Source: Chloroflexota bacterium (GTDB lineage Bacteria > Chloroflexota > Anaerolineae > Aggregatilineales > Phototrophicaceae). From it: DNA of 37,714 nt. A program made the position numbers and the translations under genes. The stretch is from positions 1 through 37,714 of the forward strand of contig VXNO01000185.1 in NCBI GenBank assembly GCA_009840575.1, written 5' to 3'. Positions 8,174 through 17,592 of the stretch are shown piece by piece; the stretch's first letter is position 1, and each line of letters begins with the position of its first letter. Below the pieces are notes generated by a model. It ran no database searches. It had not been told where the DNA came from and was given only the letters and a program-made list of their open reading frames with translations.

Positions 8174-8213
8174 GGCTTGGGCGGGGCTTCCTGGCGAGGC
8201 GGCCGCCCAAGCC
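8174..8213 (+). other. Long GC hairpin between tuf and rpsJ
   Basis: GGCTTGGGCGG (8174-8184) pairs perfectly with CCGCCCAAGCC (8203-8213) around an 18-base loop. No T-run follows, so it is unlikely to be a simple terminator. It stands at the junction of the str and S10 gene groups and could be an RNA-processing site, an mRNA stabiliser or part of a ribosomal-protein autoregulatory leader. All three roles are inference. Confidence 0.55.
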
Positions 8214-8235
8214 GCACACAGCCAAAGGTTGGGGC

Positions 8236-8544
8236 ATGGCAAAGAACAAAATCCGCATTCGATTAAAAGCCTATGACCATCGCGTACTCGACCAATCGGC
8301 GGTGCGCATCGTGAATACGGCAGAGCGCACTGGCTCGCGCGTTGTGGGGCCTGTGCCGCTGCCCACCCGCATAGAGCGCTTCACTGTGCGGCGCTCGCCA
8401 TTTATTGATAAAGATTCGCAAGAGCATTTTGAGGTGCGCACGCACAAGCGCCTGATTGATGTGCTCGACCCGGATAGCAAGACAATCGACACGCTAATGC
8501 GGCTAAACCTGCCAGCGGGCGTCGATATTGAAATCAAGATTTAA
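8236..8544 (+). CDS. rpsJ: 30S ribosomal protein S10
   Basis: A 102-residue S10 with the canonical start [20 protein letters not shown] and end [13 protein letters not shown]10 sits in the 30S head and also doubles as NusE in transcription antitermination complexes. It is the first gene of the S10 group, 72 bases after tuf. Length and motifs are normal. Confidence 0.97.
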   Translation: MAKNKIRIRLKAYDHRVLDQSAVRIVNTAERTGSRVVGPVPLPTRIERFTVRRSPFIDKDSQEHFEVRTHKRLIDVLDPDSKTIDTLMRLNLPAGVDIEIKI

Positions 8545-8629
8545 GCACGGCGCGGCGGCGTCGCTGGTCCAGGGATACGGGCAGCCCGCTATCGACGCAA
8601 ACAGCAGCGCCCGCGCGGAGGCTACGCTC

Positions 8630-9268
8630 ATGAAAGGCATGATTGGCAAAAAAGTGGGTATGACTCAAGTCTTCGACGAGCAAGGCACGGTCATCCCGGT
8701 TACGGTCATCCAGGCTGGTCCCTGCTATGTGACCCAAGTGCGCAATACAGCGCGCGATGGTTATATCTCGGTGCAGTTGGGCTTTGGCGAAACCAAGCCC
8801 AAGAATCTGACCAAAGGGCAACTGGGGCATTTGCAGAAGTCGGACTTGCCGGCGCTGCGCCACCTGCGCGAATTTCGCCTGGCGGATGGCGCTGGTGTGG
8901 ATGTCGAAGAAGGGCAGGAGATCACAGTCGCCGTCTTTGAGCGCGGCGAACTGGTCGATGTCATCGGCACGAGCAAAGGGCGCGGCTTCGCTGGCACCAT
9001 CAAGCGACATGGCTTCGCGCGCGGACCAAAGACACATGGACAATCCGACCGTATGCGCTCGCCGGGTTCAATCGGCATGTGCGCCACGCCCGGCCGCACG
9101 CTCAAGGGCAAGAAGATGGCGGGGCGCATGGGCAACGACCGCGTCACAGTGCAGAACCTGCCGTTGGTGGTCGTGGATGCCGAGAAAAATTTGTTGGCGG
9201 TCAAAGGCTCTGTGCCCGGTGCCAAAGGCAGCATCGTGATAATCAAGCCGGCCGCGAAAGGCGCTTGA
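8630..9268 (+). CDS. rplC: 50S ribosomal protein L3
   Basis: A 212-residue L3, an early-assembling 50S protein near the peptidyl transferase centre. The start MKGMIGKKVGMTQVFDE is canonical and GGAGG (8617-8621) lies eight bases upstream. A longer in-frame extension from 8528 is not conserved and would overlap rpsJ, so I reject it. The characteristic GFAGTIKRHGF and HGQSDRMRSPGSIG segments are present. rplD follows by 28 bases. Confidence 0.96.
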   Translation: MKGMIGKKVGMTQVFDEQGTVIPVTVIQAGPCYVTQVRNTARDGYISVQLGFGETKPKNLTKGQLGHLQKSDLPALRHLREFRLADGAGVDVEEGQEITVAVFERGELVDVIGTSKGRGFAGTIKRHGFARGPKTHGQSDRMRSPGSIGMCATPGRTLKGKKMAGRMGNDRVTVQNLPLVVVDAEKNLLAVKGSVPGAKGSIVIIKPAAKGA

Positions 9269-9296
9269 GCCAGCGCAGCAAACAGGAGTTATGGCA

Positions 9297-9926
9297 ATGC
9301 AGTTTCCAGTCCTAAACAGCGCCGGGCAAGAAGTCTCGCAGGTTGAGCTGCCGTCCGATATCTTCGCGGCAAAGATCAACGTGGGCTTGATGCACCAGGC
9401 ATTCGTGCGCCAGATGGCAAATGCCCGCCAAGGCACGCACAGCACGCGCTCCCGCGGGCAGATCCGCGCGACCGGCGGCAAGTGGTATCGGCAAAAGGGC
9501 ACGGGCCGGGCGCGGCATGGCGCTCAAAGCGCGCCCATCTTTGTTGGTGGCGGCTTGGCGCACGGACCCAAACCGCGCGATTATACAAAAAAGATGCCGC
9601 GTAAAATGCGCCAGGGTGCCATCCGCTCGACCCTAAGCGCCTTGGTCCGCGATGGCCAGTTGGTGCTCCTGGACGAACTGGCGATAGACGCGCCCAAGAC
9701 GAAGGCGATGCGCCAACTAATCGAAGCGCTGGTCGGCGACCAGTCGGCGTTGATTGTCGTTACTGCCGAGCAAAAAGCCGTGCGCAAGAGCGTCAGCAAC
9801 CTGGCCAACGCGCATAGCATCGTCGCCAATTTCTTGAATGTCCGCGACCTGCTGAAGTACGACAAGGTCATCATGCCACTGGCATCGCTGGATGTCATCA
9901 CCAGCCTGTGGAGCAAGGGAAACTAA
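9297..9926 (+). CDS. rplD: 50S ribosomal protein L4
   Basis: An L4 of about 209 residues, lining the upper nascent-peptide exit tunnel. The tunnel-loop region shows KGTGRARHGAQSAP and KMPRKMRQGA, as in the family. The start at 9297 is preferred because AGGAG (9284-9288) is then eight bases away; the ATG at 9291 would be only two bases from it. L4 autoregulates the S10 operon in E. coli; no such leader was established here. The stop is one base before the rplW start codon. Confidence 0.96.
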   Translation: MQFPVLNSAGQEVSQVELPSDIFAAKINVGLMHQAFVRQMANARQGTHSTRSRGQIRATGGKWYRQKGTGRARHGAQSAPIFVGGGLAHGPKPRDYTKKMPRKMRQGAIRSTLSALVRDGQLVLLDELAIDAPKTKAMRQLIEALVGDQSALIVVTAEQKAVRKSVSNLANAHSIVANFLNVRDLLKYDKVIMPLASLDVITSLWSKGN

Positions 9927-9927
9927 C

Positions 9928-10230
9928 ATGGCGGAACTGCATATCTACGACATTATCCGCCGCCCGGTCATCACGGAGAAGTCGACCCTGATGGTTGAAG
10001 CCGAAAACAAATATGTCTTCGAAGTGGACGGCAGAGCCAACAAGATTCAGATCAAGGAAGCTGTGGAAGAGATCTTTGACCTGGATGACCAGGTCGTCAA
10101 AGTCAACACCATGGTCATGCCAGCCAAGCGCGGGCGGCGCGGTCGCAATACCTACATCCGCTCGCGGCAATGGAAAAAAGCCGTCGTCACGCTGCAAGAG
10201 GGCGTGACCATCGAGCTCTTTAATGTCTAG
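9928..10230 (+). CDS. rplW: 50S ribosomal protein L23
   Basis: A 100-residue L23, located at the tunnel exit and used as a docking site by trigger factor and SRP. The start MAELHIYDIIRRPVITEKS is typical, with IYDIIRRPVITEKS the family signature. The residues KRGRRGRNTYIRSRQWKKA form the rRNA-binding loop. It follows rplD with a one-base gap, which implies translational coupling. Confidence 0.96.
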   Translation: MAELHIYDIIRRPVITEKSTLMVEAENKYVFEVDGRANKIQIKEAVEEIFDLDDQVVKVNTMVMPAKRGRRGRNTYIRSRQWKKAVVTLQEGVTIELFNV

Positions 10231-10243
10231 GGGAGCATGAGCG

Positions 10244-11077
10244 ATGCCCATCAAGGTATACAAACCCACATCGCCCGGTCGCCGCGACATGACCGGCTTC
10301 TCCTTTGAGGAGATCACCAAAAGCAAGCCCGAGCGTTCGTTGACGCGCGCGCTGCGCAAGAAAGGCGGCCGCAACAATACCGGGCGCATCACAGTCCGGC
10401 ATCGTGGCGGCGGCCACAAGCGGCGTTATCGGCTGGTTGATTTCAAGCGCGATAAAGAAGATTGCCGCGCCGAGGTCATCGCCATTGAATACGACCCCAA
10501 CCGCTCCGCGCGCATCGCCCTTTTGCAATACGAAGATGGCGTGAAGAGCTACATCATCGCGCCGATGGGCGTTACGGTCGGCGATACCGTCGGCAATGGC
10601 GAGATGAGCGCCCTGCGGCCCGGCAACTGCCGCGCGCTCAAGGACATTCCGCTGGGCACAGTCGTGCACAATATCGAGATGCGCCCCGGCAAAGGCGCGC
10701 AGATCGCCCGCAGCGCCGGCACCTCGGCACAGATTTTGGCTGCCGAAGGCAAGTATGTAACCCTGCGCCTGCCCAGTGGCGAGATGCGCATGATCCTCGG
10801 TACTTGCCGCGCTACCATCGGGCAGGTGGGCAATGCCGAGCATGGCAATGTCAAGCTGGGCAAGGCGGGGCGCAAACGGTGGCTGGGCTGGCGTCCGACT
10901 GTGCGCGGCACGGCGATGGACCCCGCCAGCCATCCCCACGGCGGTGGCGAGGGAAAATCCGGCATTGGCATGCCCGCGCCCAAGACGCCCTGGGGCAAAA
11001 AAGCCTTAGGCGTGCGCACCCGCCGCAACAAACGCACCAGCCGTTTTATTATTCGCCGCCGCGGCAAGCGCCGTTAA
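10244..11077 (+). CDS. rplB: 50S ribosomal protein L2
   Basis: A 277-residue L2, essential for subunit association and peptidyl transferase assembly. The start [19 protein letters not shown], the RNA-binding middle, and the conserved HPHGGGEG segment with its key histidine are all present. The C-terminus ends in a basic tail, IIRRRGKRR. rpsS follows by 15 bases, preceded by AGGAGG. Confidence 0.97.
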   Translation: MPIKVYKPTSPGRRDMTGFSFEEITKSKPERSLTRALRKKGGRNNTGRITVRHRGGGHKRRYRLVDFKRDKEDCRAEVIAIEYDPNRSARIALLQYEDGVKSYIIAPMGVTVGDTVGNGEMSALRPGNCRALKDIPLGTVVHNIEMRPGKGAQIARSAGTSAQILAAEGKYVTLRLPSGEMRMILGTCRATIGQVGNAEHGNVKLGKAGRKRWLGWRPTVRGTAMDPASHPHGGGEGKSGIGMPAPKTPWGKKALGVRTRRNKRTSRFIIRRRGKRR

Positions 11078-11092
11078 TCAGGAGGCACTTGA

Positions 11093-11362
11093 ATGTCACG
11101 CTCACTAAAGAAGGGCTACTTCATTCAGCCCAAATTGCTGGAAAAGGTCGAGCGCCTCAACCGGCAGAACAAAAAAGTCGTCATCCGCACCTGGAGCCGC
11201 GCCAGCACCATCTTCCCGCAGATGGTCGGACATACCATCGCCGTGCACGATGGGCGGCGGCATGTGCCTATCTATATCACCGAAAATATGGTCGGGCACA
11301 AGTTAGGCGAATTCGCGCCGACGCGCACCTTCCGCGGGCATATCACCGATAGCAGACGATAG
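11093..11362 (+). CDS. rpsS: 30S ribosomal protein S19
   Basis: An 89-residue S19 that contacts S13 and the A-site finger of the 50S subunit. It begins [15 protein letters not shown] and carries the family signature [22 protein letters not shown] near the C-terminus (residues about 62-83). An excellent AGGAGG lies upstream at 11081-11086. The order rplB-rpsS-rplV is standard. Confidence 0.97.
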   Translation: MSRSLKKGYFIQPKLLEKVERLNRQNKKVVIRTWSRASTIFPQMVGHTIAVHDGRRHVPIYITENMVGHKLGEFAPTRTFRGHITDSRR

Positions 11363-11372
11363 GGATTTGACA

Positions 11373-11717
11373 ATGGAAGTGCGAGCGATTACCCGCTATC
11401 TGCCGATATCGCCACAAAAGCTGCGACTCGTCTGTGACAAAGTGCGCGGCATGGATGCCGAAGAAGCGCTGGTCGTGCTGAAGTTCATGCCCCAAAAAGG
11501 CGCTGACATCGTCAGCAAAACATTGAACTCGGCGATGGCAAACGCAGTTAACAACTTCGACCTCAACCGCGACGAGCTGTATGTTTCGCAGATTTACGCG
11601 GGCGATGGTCCCACATTGAAGCGCTTCAAAGCTGGCGCGCGCGGGCGCTACAAGCCGCGTTTGAAACGCACTTCGCACCTTTGGGTGATGGTGGCAGAGC
11701 GAGAGGAAGAAGACTAA
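11373..11717 (+). CDS. rplV: 50S ribosomal protein L22
   Basis: A 114-residue L22 whose long beta-hairpin reaches into the nascent-peptide tunnel. The hairpin is recognisable in the segment GPTLKRFKAGARGRYKPRL. The ATG at 11373 has AGGG eight bases upstream and gives the canonical start MEVRAITRYLPISPQK; a TTG at 11367 would add two residues. The stop codon TAA overlaps the rpsC start by one base (TAATG). Confidence 0.96.
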   Translation: MEVRAITRYLPISPQKLRLVCDKVRGMDAEEALVVLKFMPQKGADIVSKTLNSAMANAVNNFDLNRDELYVSQIYAGDGPTLKRFKAGARGRYKPRLKRTSHLWVMVAEREEED

Positions 11718-12412
11718 TGGGTCGCAAAGTTCATCCAAAAGGCTTCCGTCTGAAAGTAATCCGTGAGTGGGATGCCCGCTGGTATGCGGAGGGCGAGCGA
11801 TTCGTCAACCTGCTGATGGAAGACCGTCAGATACGCAAGTTTATCCGCCAGAAGACGACGCGCGCCGGCGTTTCGCGCATTGAAATCGAACGCCAGCCCA
11901 ATTTGGTGATTATCACCATCAACACCGTGCGCCCCGGCTTGATCATCGGGCGCAAGGGGGAGGCAGTCAAAGAATTGCGCCAGCAGCTGCAAGACATGAC
12001 TGGCAAGACAGTCAAGGTCGAGGTCAGCGAGATTGACAAGCCCGACCTGGATGCCAAGTTGGTGGCGGACAATGTAGCCAGCCAGTTGGTGCGGCGCATT
12101 GGCCACAGCCGGGCGATGAAGCGCGCCATCATGCAGGCGATGCGTCAAGGCGCTGGCGGCATCCGCATCGAAGTCAGCGGACGCTTGGGCGGCTCGGACA
12201 TGGCGCGGCGTGAATGGCTCTTTGATGGGCGCGTGCCACGCAATACCCTGCGCGCCGATATTGATTATGGTTTTTCCGAAGCGCTGACGACTTTTGGGCA
12301 GATCGGCGTCAAAGTCTGGATTTACAAAGGCGACATCTTGCCGGGCGAAGATCCATTTAGCACCGGCGCGCAACGCAGCAGCCAGCCCGAGAACCGCCGC
12401 CGCCGCAACTAG
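11717..12412 (+). CDS. rpsC: 30S ribosomal protein S3
   Basis: A 231-residue S3, part of the mRNA entry helicase with S4 and S5. The start MGRKVHPKGFRLKVIREW is canonical. The KH domain shows the GXXG loop in GLIIGRKGEAVKELR (residues about 73-87), and the C-terminal domain has GRLGGSDMARREW. The start codon overlaps the rplV stop, indicating coupled translation. The C-terminal tail is rich in Arg and Gln. Confidence 0.97.
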   Translation: MGRKVHPKGFRLKVIREWDARWYAEGERFVNLLMEDRQIRKFIRQKTTRAGVSRIEIERQPNLVIITINTVRPGLIIGRKGEAVKELRQQLQDMTGKTVKVEVSEIDKPDLDAKLVADNVASQLVRRIGHSRAMKRAIMQAMRQGAGGIRIEVSGRLGGSDMARREWLFDGRVPRNTLRADIDYGFSEALTTFGQIGVKVWIYKGDILPGEDPFSTGAQRSSQPENRRRRN

Positions 12413-12442
12413 CGCTTGGGAAAAGCGAGGGGAGCAGCAACC

Positions 12443-12877
12443 ATGCTGATGCCAAAACGCAGAAAGTACAATAAACAGATGCGCGGTCGCATGCGTGGCA
12501 AAGCCCGCCGCGGCGCTGTCGTGCAATTTGGGGATTATGGTTTGCAGGCGCTGGAGCCAAGCTGGGTTACCAGCCGCCAGATCGAAGCCTGCCGCCGCGC
12601 CATGGTGCGTTATATCCGCCGGCGCGGCAAAGTCTGGATCCGCATCTTCCCCGATAAGCCCGTCACGCAGAAAGCCGCCGAAACCCGCATGGGCAAAGGC
12701 AAAGGCTCAGTCGAGAAGTGGGTCTGCGTGGTCAAGCCGGGCCGCATCTTGTTTGAGATGAGCGGCGTGCCCGAAGACGACGCGCGGGAAGCGCTGCGCC
12801 TCGCTTCGCACAAGCTGCCTATCAAAACCAAGTTCGTCAAGCGCTTTGATCCTATCTCGGGACGAGAGGTCAGCTGA
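12443..12877 (+). CDS. rplP: 50S ribosomal protein L16
   Basis: A 144-residue L16, which helps to position the A-site tRNA and is needed for late 50S assembly. The canonical start [19 protein letters not shown] begins at 12443, with AGGGGAG eight bases upstream; a longer frame from 12416 is rejected. The signature segments [20 protein letters not shown] and [19 protein letters not shown] are present. Its TGA overlaps the rpmC ATG by one base. Confidence 0.96.
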   Translation: MLMPKRRKYNKQMRGRMRGKARRGAVVQFGDYGLQALEPSWVTSRQIEACRRAMVRYIRRRGKVWIRIFPDKPVTQKAAETRMGKGKGSVEKWVCVVKPGRILFEMSGVPEDDAREALRLASHKLPIKTKFVKRFDPISGREVS

Positions 12878-13104
12878 TGTATATCGACGAAATCCGTGAA
12901 TTGTCCAACGATGCCATCCTCGACCGGATCGAAGACCTCAAGGTGGAGATGTATACCTATCGCATCCAGCAAGCATCGGGCGAGTTAAAAGATACCACGT
13001 TGTTTCGAAAAGCCCGGCGCGATATCGCCCGGCTGAAAACAGCTCTGCGTGAACGCGAGCTGGCGGCGGAACTGCTTGGGCAAGGGGGAAGCAATGCCGA
13101 ATAA
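12877..13104 (+). CDS. rpmC: 50S ribosomal protein L29
   Basis: A 75-residue, mostly helical L29 at the tunnel exit beside L23. The core motif is ELSNDAILDRIEDLKVEMYTYRI-like at the N-terminal half and ARRDIARLKTALRERE in the second helix. The start overlaps the rplP stop and the end overlaps the rpsQ start by 11 bases, so L16, L29 and S17 are tightly coupled. Confidence 0.95.
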   Translation: MYIDEIRELSNDAILDRIEDLKVEMYTYRIQQASGELKDTTLFRKARRDIARLKTALRERELAAELLGQGGSNAE

Positions 13105-13354
13105 TCGCAAGCGCCTGGTAGGCACAGTCGTCAGCGACAAGATGCAGAAGACTGTGGTTGTCGCCATCGAAAACCGCAAGATGCACCCGGTGTATCACAA
13201 GGTCGTCACCTCCACAAAAAAGGTGATGGCGCATGACGAGACGGGCGCAGGCGTCGGCGCGCTGGTGCGCATCGTGCAGAGCCGCCCCATCAGCAAGCGC
13301 AAACGATGGGTGGTCGAAGCCGTGCTGGAAGCGGCACCCGAGCTGAGCCGCTGA
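13094..13354 (+). CDS. rpsQ: 30S ribosomal protein S17
   Basis: An 86-residue S17, an OB-fold early-assembly protein of the 30S body. The conserved core is [20 protein letters not shown], then HPVYHKVV and a PISKRKRW tail motif. The start is set by AAGGGGGAAG upstream and by homology; it overlaps the end of rpmC in another frame. A frame extending further upstream lacks conservation. Confidence 0.96.
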   Translation: MPNNRKRLVGTVVSDKMQKTVVVAIENRKMHPVYHKVVTSTKKVMAHDETGAGVGALVRIVQSRPISKRKRWVVEAVLEAAPELSR

Positions 13355-13391
13355 GCCGGGCGCGGATACGTTGCGAGAACGGAGAACAGAA

Positions 13392-13763
13392 ATGATTCAG
13401 ACAGAATCGCGCATGAAAGTCGCCGACAACAGCGGCGCGCAGGAGATCCTGGTGATCCGCGTCATGGGCGGCTCGCGCGTTAAGTACGGCCATGTTGGCG
13501 ATATCGTGGTGGCGACGGTCAAGTCGGCTTCCACCAGCGGCGCAGTCAAAAAAGGCGAGCTGGTGCGCGCCGTGATTGTGCGCACCCACAAGGAATACCG
13601 CCGCGCTGATGGCTCGACCATCCGCTTTGATGACAACGCCGCCGTCGTGCTGGCGGAAGACCTGGAGAATCCGCGCGGCACTCGCGTCTTTGGGCCTGTG
13701 GCTCGTGAGCTGCGTGACAAAGGCTTTATGAAGATCGTCTCACTCGCGCCTGAGACTTTGTAA
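13392..13763 (+). CDS. rplN: 50S ribosomal protein L14
   Basis: A 123-residue L14, which forms inter-subunit bridges and contacts L19. It starts [17 protein letters not shown] and contains [20 protein letters not shown] and the end motif [16 protein letters not shown]. The start at 13392 is canonical; a TTG seven codons earlier is not conserved. It lies 37 bases after rpsQ. Confidence 0.97.
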   Translation: MIQTESRMKVADNSGAQEILVIRVMGGSRVKYGHVGDIVVATVKSASTSGAVKKGELVRAVIVRTHKEYRRADGSTIRFDDNAAVVLAEDLENPRGTRVFGPVARELRDKGFMKIVSLAPETL

Positions 13764-13777
13764 CAGAGGATAGACAA

Positions 13778-14104
13778 ATGCAACGAGTGCAGCAGGGAGA
13801 CACGGTCGAAGTCATCGCGGGCAGAGACAAGGGCTTGCGCGGCGAGGTCGTCCGTGTCCTGGTGAAGAAAAACCGCGTCATCGTCAATGGCGTCAACATT
13901 TTGAAGCGGCATCAGAAGGCGCGGCCCGGCCCCGGCGGGCAGCAGATCCCCGCCCAGATCATGGAATTCGAAGCGCCGCTGCACTTGTCGAATGTGATGC
14001 TGGTCTGCCCACATACCGATGAGCGCACGCGCGTCGGCTATCGCATAAACAGCGATGGCTTGAAAGTGCGCTATAGCAAAAGAAGCGGCAGAGATATCGA
14101 CTAG
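13778..14104 (+). CDS. rplX: 50S ribosomal protein L24
   Basis: A 108-residue L24, an assembly initiator of the 50S subunit. The KOW motif spans about residues 6-32 ([20 protein letters not shown]), followed by [18 protein letters not shown] precedes the ATG. Length and order (rplN-rplX-rplE) are standard. Confidence 0.96.
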   Translation: MQRVQQGDTVEVIAGRDKGLRGEVVRVLVKKNRVIVNGVNILKRHQKARPGPGGQQIPAQIMEFEAPLHLSNVMLVCPHTDERTRVGYRINSDGLKVRYSKRSGRDID

Positions 14105-14122
14105 CCAGGGCGAGGCGACACA

Positions 14123-14665
14123 ATGGAAAACCGTATGTACACCCGCTATGTTGAAGAAGTGGTGCCGACCTTGACGCAGGAGTTCGGCTACACCAACCGC
14201 ATGCAGGTGCCGACCATCAGCAAAATCACGCTGAATATCGGCGTTGGCGAAGCGATCGACGAGCCACGCTCCTTAGATGGCGCGGTGCAGGACTTGATGA
14301 CGATCACAGGCCAGCAGCCGGTGGTAACGCGCGCCAAGAAGAGCATCGCCACCTACAAGCTGCGTGAGGGACGGGCGATTGGCGCCAAGGTTACACTGCG
14401 CCGCGAGCGGATGTGGGCGCTCTATGACCGGCTGGTCAATATCGCGCTGCCACGCATCCGTGACTTTCGGGGCGTGCCGGCGAAGCTGGACGGGCGTGGC
14501 AACTTCACGGTCGGTTTGCGCGAGCAGTTGGTCTTCCCGGAGATTGACTTTGACAAGATCGACAAAGTGCGCGGGATGGAAATCTCCATCGTTACCACCG
14601 CCAAGACAGACGAAGAAGGGCGGCGTTTGCTGGCATTGCTGGGCATGCCTTTCCAGGGGAACTAG
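14123..14665 (+). CDS. rplE: 50S ribosomal protein L5
   Basis: A 180-residue L5 that binds 5S rRNA and contacts the P-site tRNA. The segment [13 protein letters not shown], the loop [15 protein letters not shown] and the C-terminal [20 protein letters not shown] are typical. The start [15 protein letters not shown] is supported by position, 18 bases after rplX. Nothing unusual is seen. Confidence 0.97.
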   Translation: MENRMYTRYVEEVVPTLTQEFGYTNRMQVPTISKITLNIGVGEAIDEPRSLDGAVQDLMTITGQQPVVTRAKKSIATYKLREGRAIGAKVTLRRERMWALYDRLVNIALPRIRDFRGVPAKLDGRGNFTVGLREQLVFPEIDFDKIDKVRGMEISIVTTAKTDEEGRRLLALLGMPFQGN

Positions 14666-14675
14666 AGGGGAAACT

Positions 14676-14858
14676 ATGGCGAAGAAATGTATGCAATATC
14701 GGGAAGAGCGGCGCAAGTACCCGGTGCGCGTGCGCAACCGCTGCAAGGTCTGTGGGCGTCCGCGCGCGTATATCCGGCGCTTTGGCTTGTGTCGCATCTG
14801 CTTCCGCGAAATGGCGCTGGAAGGCGAGATCCCCGGCGTTGTAAAAGCGAGCTGGTAG
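14676..14858 (+). CDS. rpsN: 30S ribosomal protein S14, zinc-binding (type Z)
   Basis: A short 60-residue S14 with two CXXC pairs, C23-C26 (CKVC) and C39-C42 (CRIC), which form a zinc knuckle; this marks the C+ (type Z) form. The end [18 protein letters not shown] is typical of the short form. GAGGGG lies upstream of the ATG, ten bases after rplE. It binds the 30S head near S3 and S10. Confidence 0.96.
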   Translation: MAKKCMQYREERRKYPVRVRNRCKVCGRPRAYIRRFGLCRICFREMALEGEIPGVVKASW

Positions 14859-14871
14859 AGAGGCGGTTATT

Positions 14872-15285
14872 GTGTCTAATGTAACCAACGATCCAATTGC
14901 CGATATGCTGACGCGCATCCGCAACGCTTTGGTCCGCGGCAAGCCTGAAGTTATCGTGCCTAAATCCAAAATCAAGGTGGAGATCGCCCGCATCCTCAAG
15001 GAAGAGGGCTACATCCACGATTTCAGCATCGGCGACGAGAGTCCCGTGCCTTTGATCCATGTGCAGCTCAAATACATCGGCAGTCGGCGCGATCGGCAGC
15101 CGGTCATCACACAACTGCGGCGCATCAGCAAGCCCGGGCGGCGCGTCTATCGCAAGCGGCGCGAGCTACCCATCGTGCTCAGCGGCACAGGCATCGCCAT
15201 CGTTACGACGCCCAAAGGCGTGATGACTGCCCAGCAGGCGCGGCGTGATGGCGTCGGCGGCGAAGTGCTCTGCTATATCTGGTAG
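14872..15285 (+). CDS. rpsH: 30S ribosomal protein S8
   Basis: A 137-residue S8, a central-domain 16S rRNA binder. It starts with GTG (MSNVTNDPIADMLTRIRNA, canonical) preceded by AGAGGCGG. The C-terminal signature is GTGIAIVTTPKGVMTAQQAR, ending GEVLCYIW. In E. coli S8 represses the spc operon at the rplX-rplE junction; no matching site was identified here. Confidence 0.96.
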   Translation: MSNVTNDPIADMLTRIRNALVRGKPEVIVPKSKIKVEIARILKEEGYIHDFSIGDESPVPLIHVQLKYIGSRRDRQPVITQLRRISKPGRRVYRKRRELPIVLSGTGIAIVTTPKGVMTAQQARRDGVGGEVLCYIW

Positions 15286-15302
15286 CCAGAAAGGAAAGTG
15301 GG

Positions 15303-15851
15303 ATGTCACGCGTAGGCAAGCAGCCGGTCGTGCTGCCCGACAAAGTTACCGCCAGCATCAACCGCAACAGTGTCACGATTAGCGGTCCAAAAGGGCAGCT
15401 CAGCCGCAACTTCAACCCGGATATGGCGATACGCCAGGAGAATGGCAGCATCGTTGTCGATCGCCCCTCCGACCAACGGCATCACAAGGCGCTGCATGGC
15501 TTGACGCGCGCCCTGCTGGCAAATATGGTCGAGGGCGTTTCCAAAGGCTATCGCAAGACTCTGCAGATCCAAGGCGTCGGCTACCAGGCGAGCTTGCAAG
15601 GCAGCAACTTGCAGCTGCGGCTGGGCCATTCGCACCCGGTCATCGTCGAGCCGCCGGCGAATATCAAGTTTGATGTGCCAAAAGATTCGCGTGGCACCAT
15701 CATCCATGTCGATGGCATTGACAAGCAGGTGGTCGGTCAGGTGGCGGCGGATATCCGCGGCTGGCGCCCCCCCGAACCCTACAAAGGCAAAGGCGTGCGC
15801 TACCTGGGCGAATTTGTCCGCCGCAAAGCCGGTAAAGCCGGCAAACGGTAG
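15303..15851 (+). CDS. rplF: 50S ribosomal protein L6
   Basis: A 182-residue L6 with two similar domains, located near the GTPase-associated centre. It starts MSRVGKQPVVLPDKVTASI, and the C-terminal signature is PEPYKGKGVRYLGEFVRRK followed by a basic end. GGAAAG precedes the start. The order rpsH-rplF-rplR is standard. Confidence 0.96.
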   Translation: MSRVGKQPVVLPDKVTASINRNSVTISGPKGQLSRNFNPDMAIRQENGSIVVDRPSDQRHHKALHGLTRALLANMVEGVSKGYRKTLQIQGVGYQASLQGSNLQLRLGHSHPVIVEPPANIKFDVPKDSRGTIIHVDGIDKQVVGQVAADIRGWRPPEPYKGKGVRYLGEFVRRKAGKAGKR

Positions 15852-15878
15852 CCGAGCGCAAAACGAGGAATTGGAACG

Positions 15879-16253
15879 ATGGCAGATATTATTGGTCGCA
15901 GGAAAGTATTGGCGCGCAAACGGCGGCACCGGCGGGTGCGCAGGCGCATCTCCGGCACAGCCGCGCGTCCGCGCATGAATGTCTACCGTAGCAATCGCAA
16001 CACCTTTGTGCAAGTGATCGACGATGTCGCGGGTCGTACCCTGGTCTCATGTTCGACCATCGACCGCGAACTAGCGTCCCGGCTGGGTGATAGCAGCAAG
16101 CTGGAAGCGGCGAAACTGGTCGGGCAGAAAGTTGCCGAGCGCGCCAAGGCAGCCGGCATCAAGGCGGTCGTCTTTGACCGCGGCGGATTTACCTACACCG
16201 GTCGGGTGGCGGCGGTTGCGCAGGCTGCCCGCGAAGCCGGACTGCAAGTTTAA
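15879..16253 (+). CDS. rplR: 50S ribosomal protein L18
   Basis: A 124-residue L18 that binds 5S rRNA together with L5 and L25. A basic N-terminal tail ([19 protein letters not shown]) precedes the folded core with [18 protein letters not shown] and ends [26 protein letters not shown] lies upstream of the start. Length is normal. Confidence 0.96.
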   Translation: MADIIGRRKVLARKRRHRRVRRRISGTAARPRMNVYRSNRNTFVQVIDDVAGRTLVSCSTIDRELASRLGDSSKLEAAKLVGQKVAERAKAAGIKAVVFDRGGFTYTGRVAAVAQAAREAGLQV

Positions 16254-16267
16254 GCAGGAGTGGATCA

Positions 16268-16831
16268 ATGGCAAATCGCAGAAGGCGGGATTCGCGGCGG
16301 AACCGCGATGAAGAACGCGACGAATTTGACGAGCGCGTGGTGGATATCCGCCGCGTCGCCAAAGTAATCAAAGGCGGGAGGCGCTTCGCTTTTCGCACTG
16401 TAGTCGTTGTCGGCGATGGCAAAGGTCGAGTCGGCATCGGCATCGGCAAGGCGCGCGCAGTGCCGGATAGCATCCGCAAAGCATCGGAGCGGGCGCGGCG
16501 CAATATCGAGACGGTTGCCCTCTCCGGCACGACCATTCCTTACACCGTGACCGGGCGGCATGGCGGGGCGCGCGTGCTTCTAAAGCCGGCTGCGCCTGGT
16601 GCCGGCGTCATCGCGGGCGGTGGCGTTCGCGCTGTGCTGGAGGTGGTCGGCGTGCGCAATATCCTGACCAAGAGCCAAGGCAGCGCCAACTTGCTGAATG
16701 TAACCATGGCGACCCTGGATGCGCTGAAACAACTTCGCAGCGCAGCCCGTATCGCTGAGATGCGTGGCAAACGCGCCTGCGAAGTCGCGCCCTTCTGGGA
16801 GCGCCGCCGTGAAGGAGCCGACAATGCCTGA
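16268..16831 (+). CDS. rpsE: 30S ribosomal protein S5
   Basis: A 187-residue S5 with the double-stranded RNA-binding fold at its N-terminal half, acting in decoding fidelity. The signature spans about residues 40-65 and includes [17 protein letters not shown]. An additional charged Arg/Asp-rich N-terminus precedes it. The end overlaps rpmD by eight bases. AGGAG lies upstream of the ATG. Confidence 0.96.
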   Translation: MANRRRRDSRRNRDEERDEFDERVVDIRRVAKVIKGGRRFAFRTVVVVGDGKGRVGIGIGKARAVPDSIRKASERARRNIETVALSGTTIPYTVTGRHGGARVLLKPAAPGAGVIAGGGVRAVLEVVGVRNILTKSQGSANLLNVTMATLDALKQLRSAARIAEMRGKRACEVAPFWERRREGADNA

Positions 16832-17024
16832 GCAAGCTGGCAAGTTGCTGAAGGTCACCCTGGTCAAAAGCCCGATTGGCTATAACAGCCGCCAGAAAGC
16901 CACCGTCAAATCGCTGGGCTTGCGGCGGATGCGCCAGTCGGTGCTCATCGGCGATGCGCCACAAATCCGCGGCATGATCGCCAAGGTCAGCCACTTGGTG
17001 GCGGTGGAAGAGGTAGAAGAATGA
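16824..17024 (+). CDS. rpmD: 50S ribosomal protein L30
   Basis: A 66-residue L30 with the typical [19 protein letters not shown] start and [10 protein letters not shown] middle. It overlaps rpsE by eight bases at its start and rplO by four bases at its end (ATGA), so translation is coupled on both sides. The start ATG at 16824 has AAGGAG nine bases upstream within rpsE. Confidence 0.95.
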   Translation: MPEQAGKLLKVTLVKSPIGYNSRQKATVKSLGLRRMRQSVLIGDAPQIRGMIAKVSHLVAVEEVEE

Positions 17025-17554
17025 AACTGCATGATTTGAAGCCGGACAAAGGCAGCAAGCGCCGGCGCCGGCGCGTCGGTCGTGGCATCGCCGCTGGGCA
17101 AGGCAAGACCGCCGGACGGGGCCACAAGGGACAAGGCGCGCGCAGTGGCGGCGGCAAAGGCCCGTACTTTGAAGGCGGGCAGTTGCCCCTGGTGCGGCGC
17201 TTGCCTTTCAAACGCGGCTTCACCAATATCTTCGCCACCGTCTACCAGGAAGTGAATGTCGATATGCTGGAGGCGCGCTTCGACGATGGCGCTGTGGTTA
17301 ATGCTAGCGCGCTGGAAGCGGCTGGCTTGGTGCGCGATGCCGAAAAGCCCATCAAAGTGCTGGGGCGCGGCGAGCTGGAAAAGCGGCTGGAAGTGCATGC
17401 CAACAAGTTCACCAAAAGCGCCGCAGCCAAGATTGAAGCGGCGGGCGGAATTGCCCATGCCCATGCGTTGAAAGTAACTGGCGCGCGCGCGACGGTCAAG
17501 CGGCTGCGCAAGGTCGATCTACAGCGCTTGTACGGCGAGGCGGACCCAATCTAG
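17021..17554 (+). CDS. rplO: 50S ribosomal protein L15
   Basis: A 177-residue L15, slightly longer than the usual 145-150. The Gly/Arg/Lys-rich N-terminal extension ([20 protein letters not shown]) penetrates the rRNA core and the globular domain follows with [16 protein letters not shown]. The C-terminal end has an extra tail beyond the conserved ITGARAT-like strand. It overlaps rpmD by four bases and precedes secY by 38 bases. Confidence 0.95.
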   Translation: MKLHDLKPDKGSKRRRRRVGRGIAAGQGKTAGRGHKGQGARSGGGKGPYFEGGQLPLVRRLPFKRGFTNIFATVYQEVNVDMLEARFDDGAVVNASALEAAGLVRDAEKPIKVLGRGELEKRLEVHANKFTKSAAAKIEAAGGIAHAHALKVTGARATVKRLRKVDLQRLYGEADPI

Positions 17555-17592
17555 TTTGTCCGCCGGCGGCAAAGAGACGAGGACAAAGTCTG

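Noticed and set aside
6931-8217. A 428-residue open frame antisense to tuf
   Set aside because: A known artefact of high-GC coding sequence; no motifs, and tuf is unambiguous.
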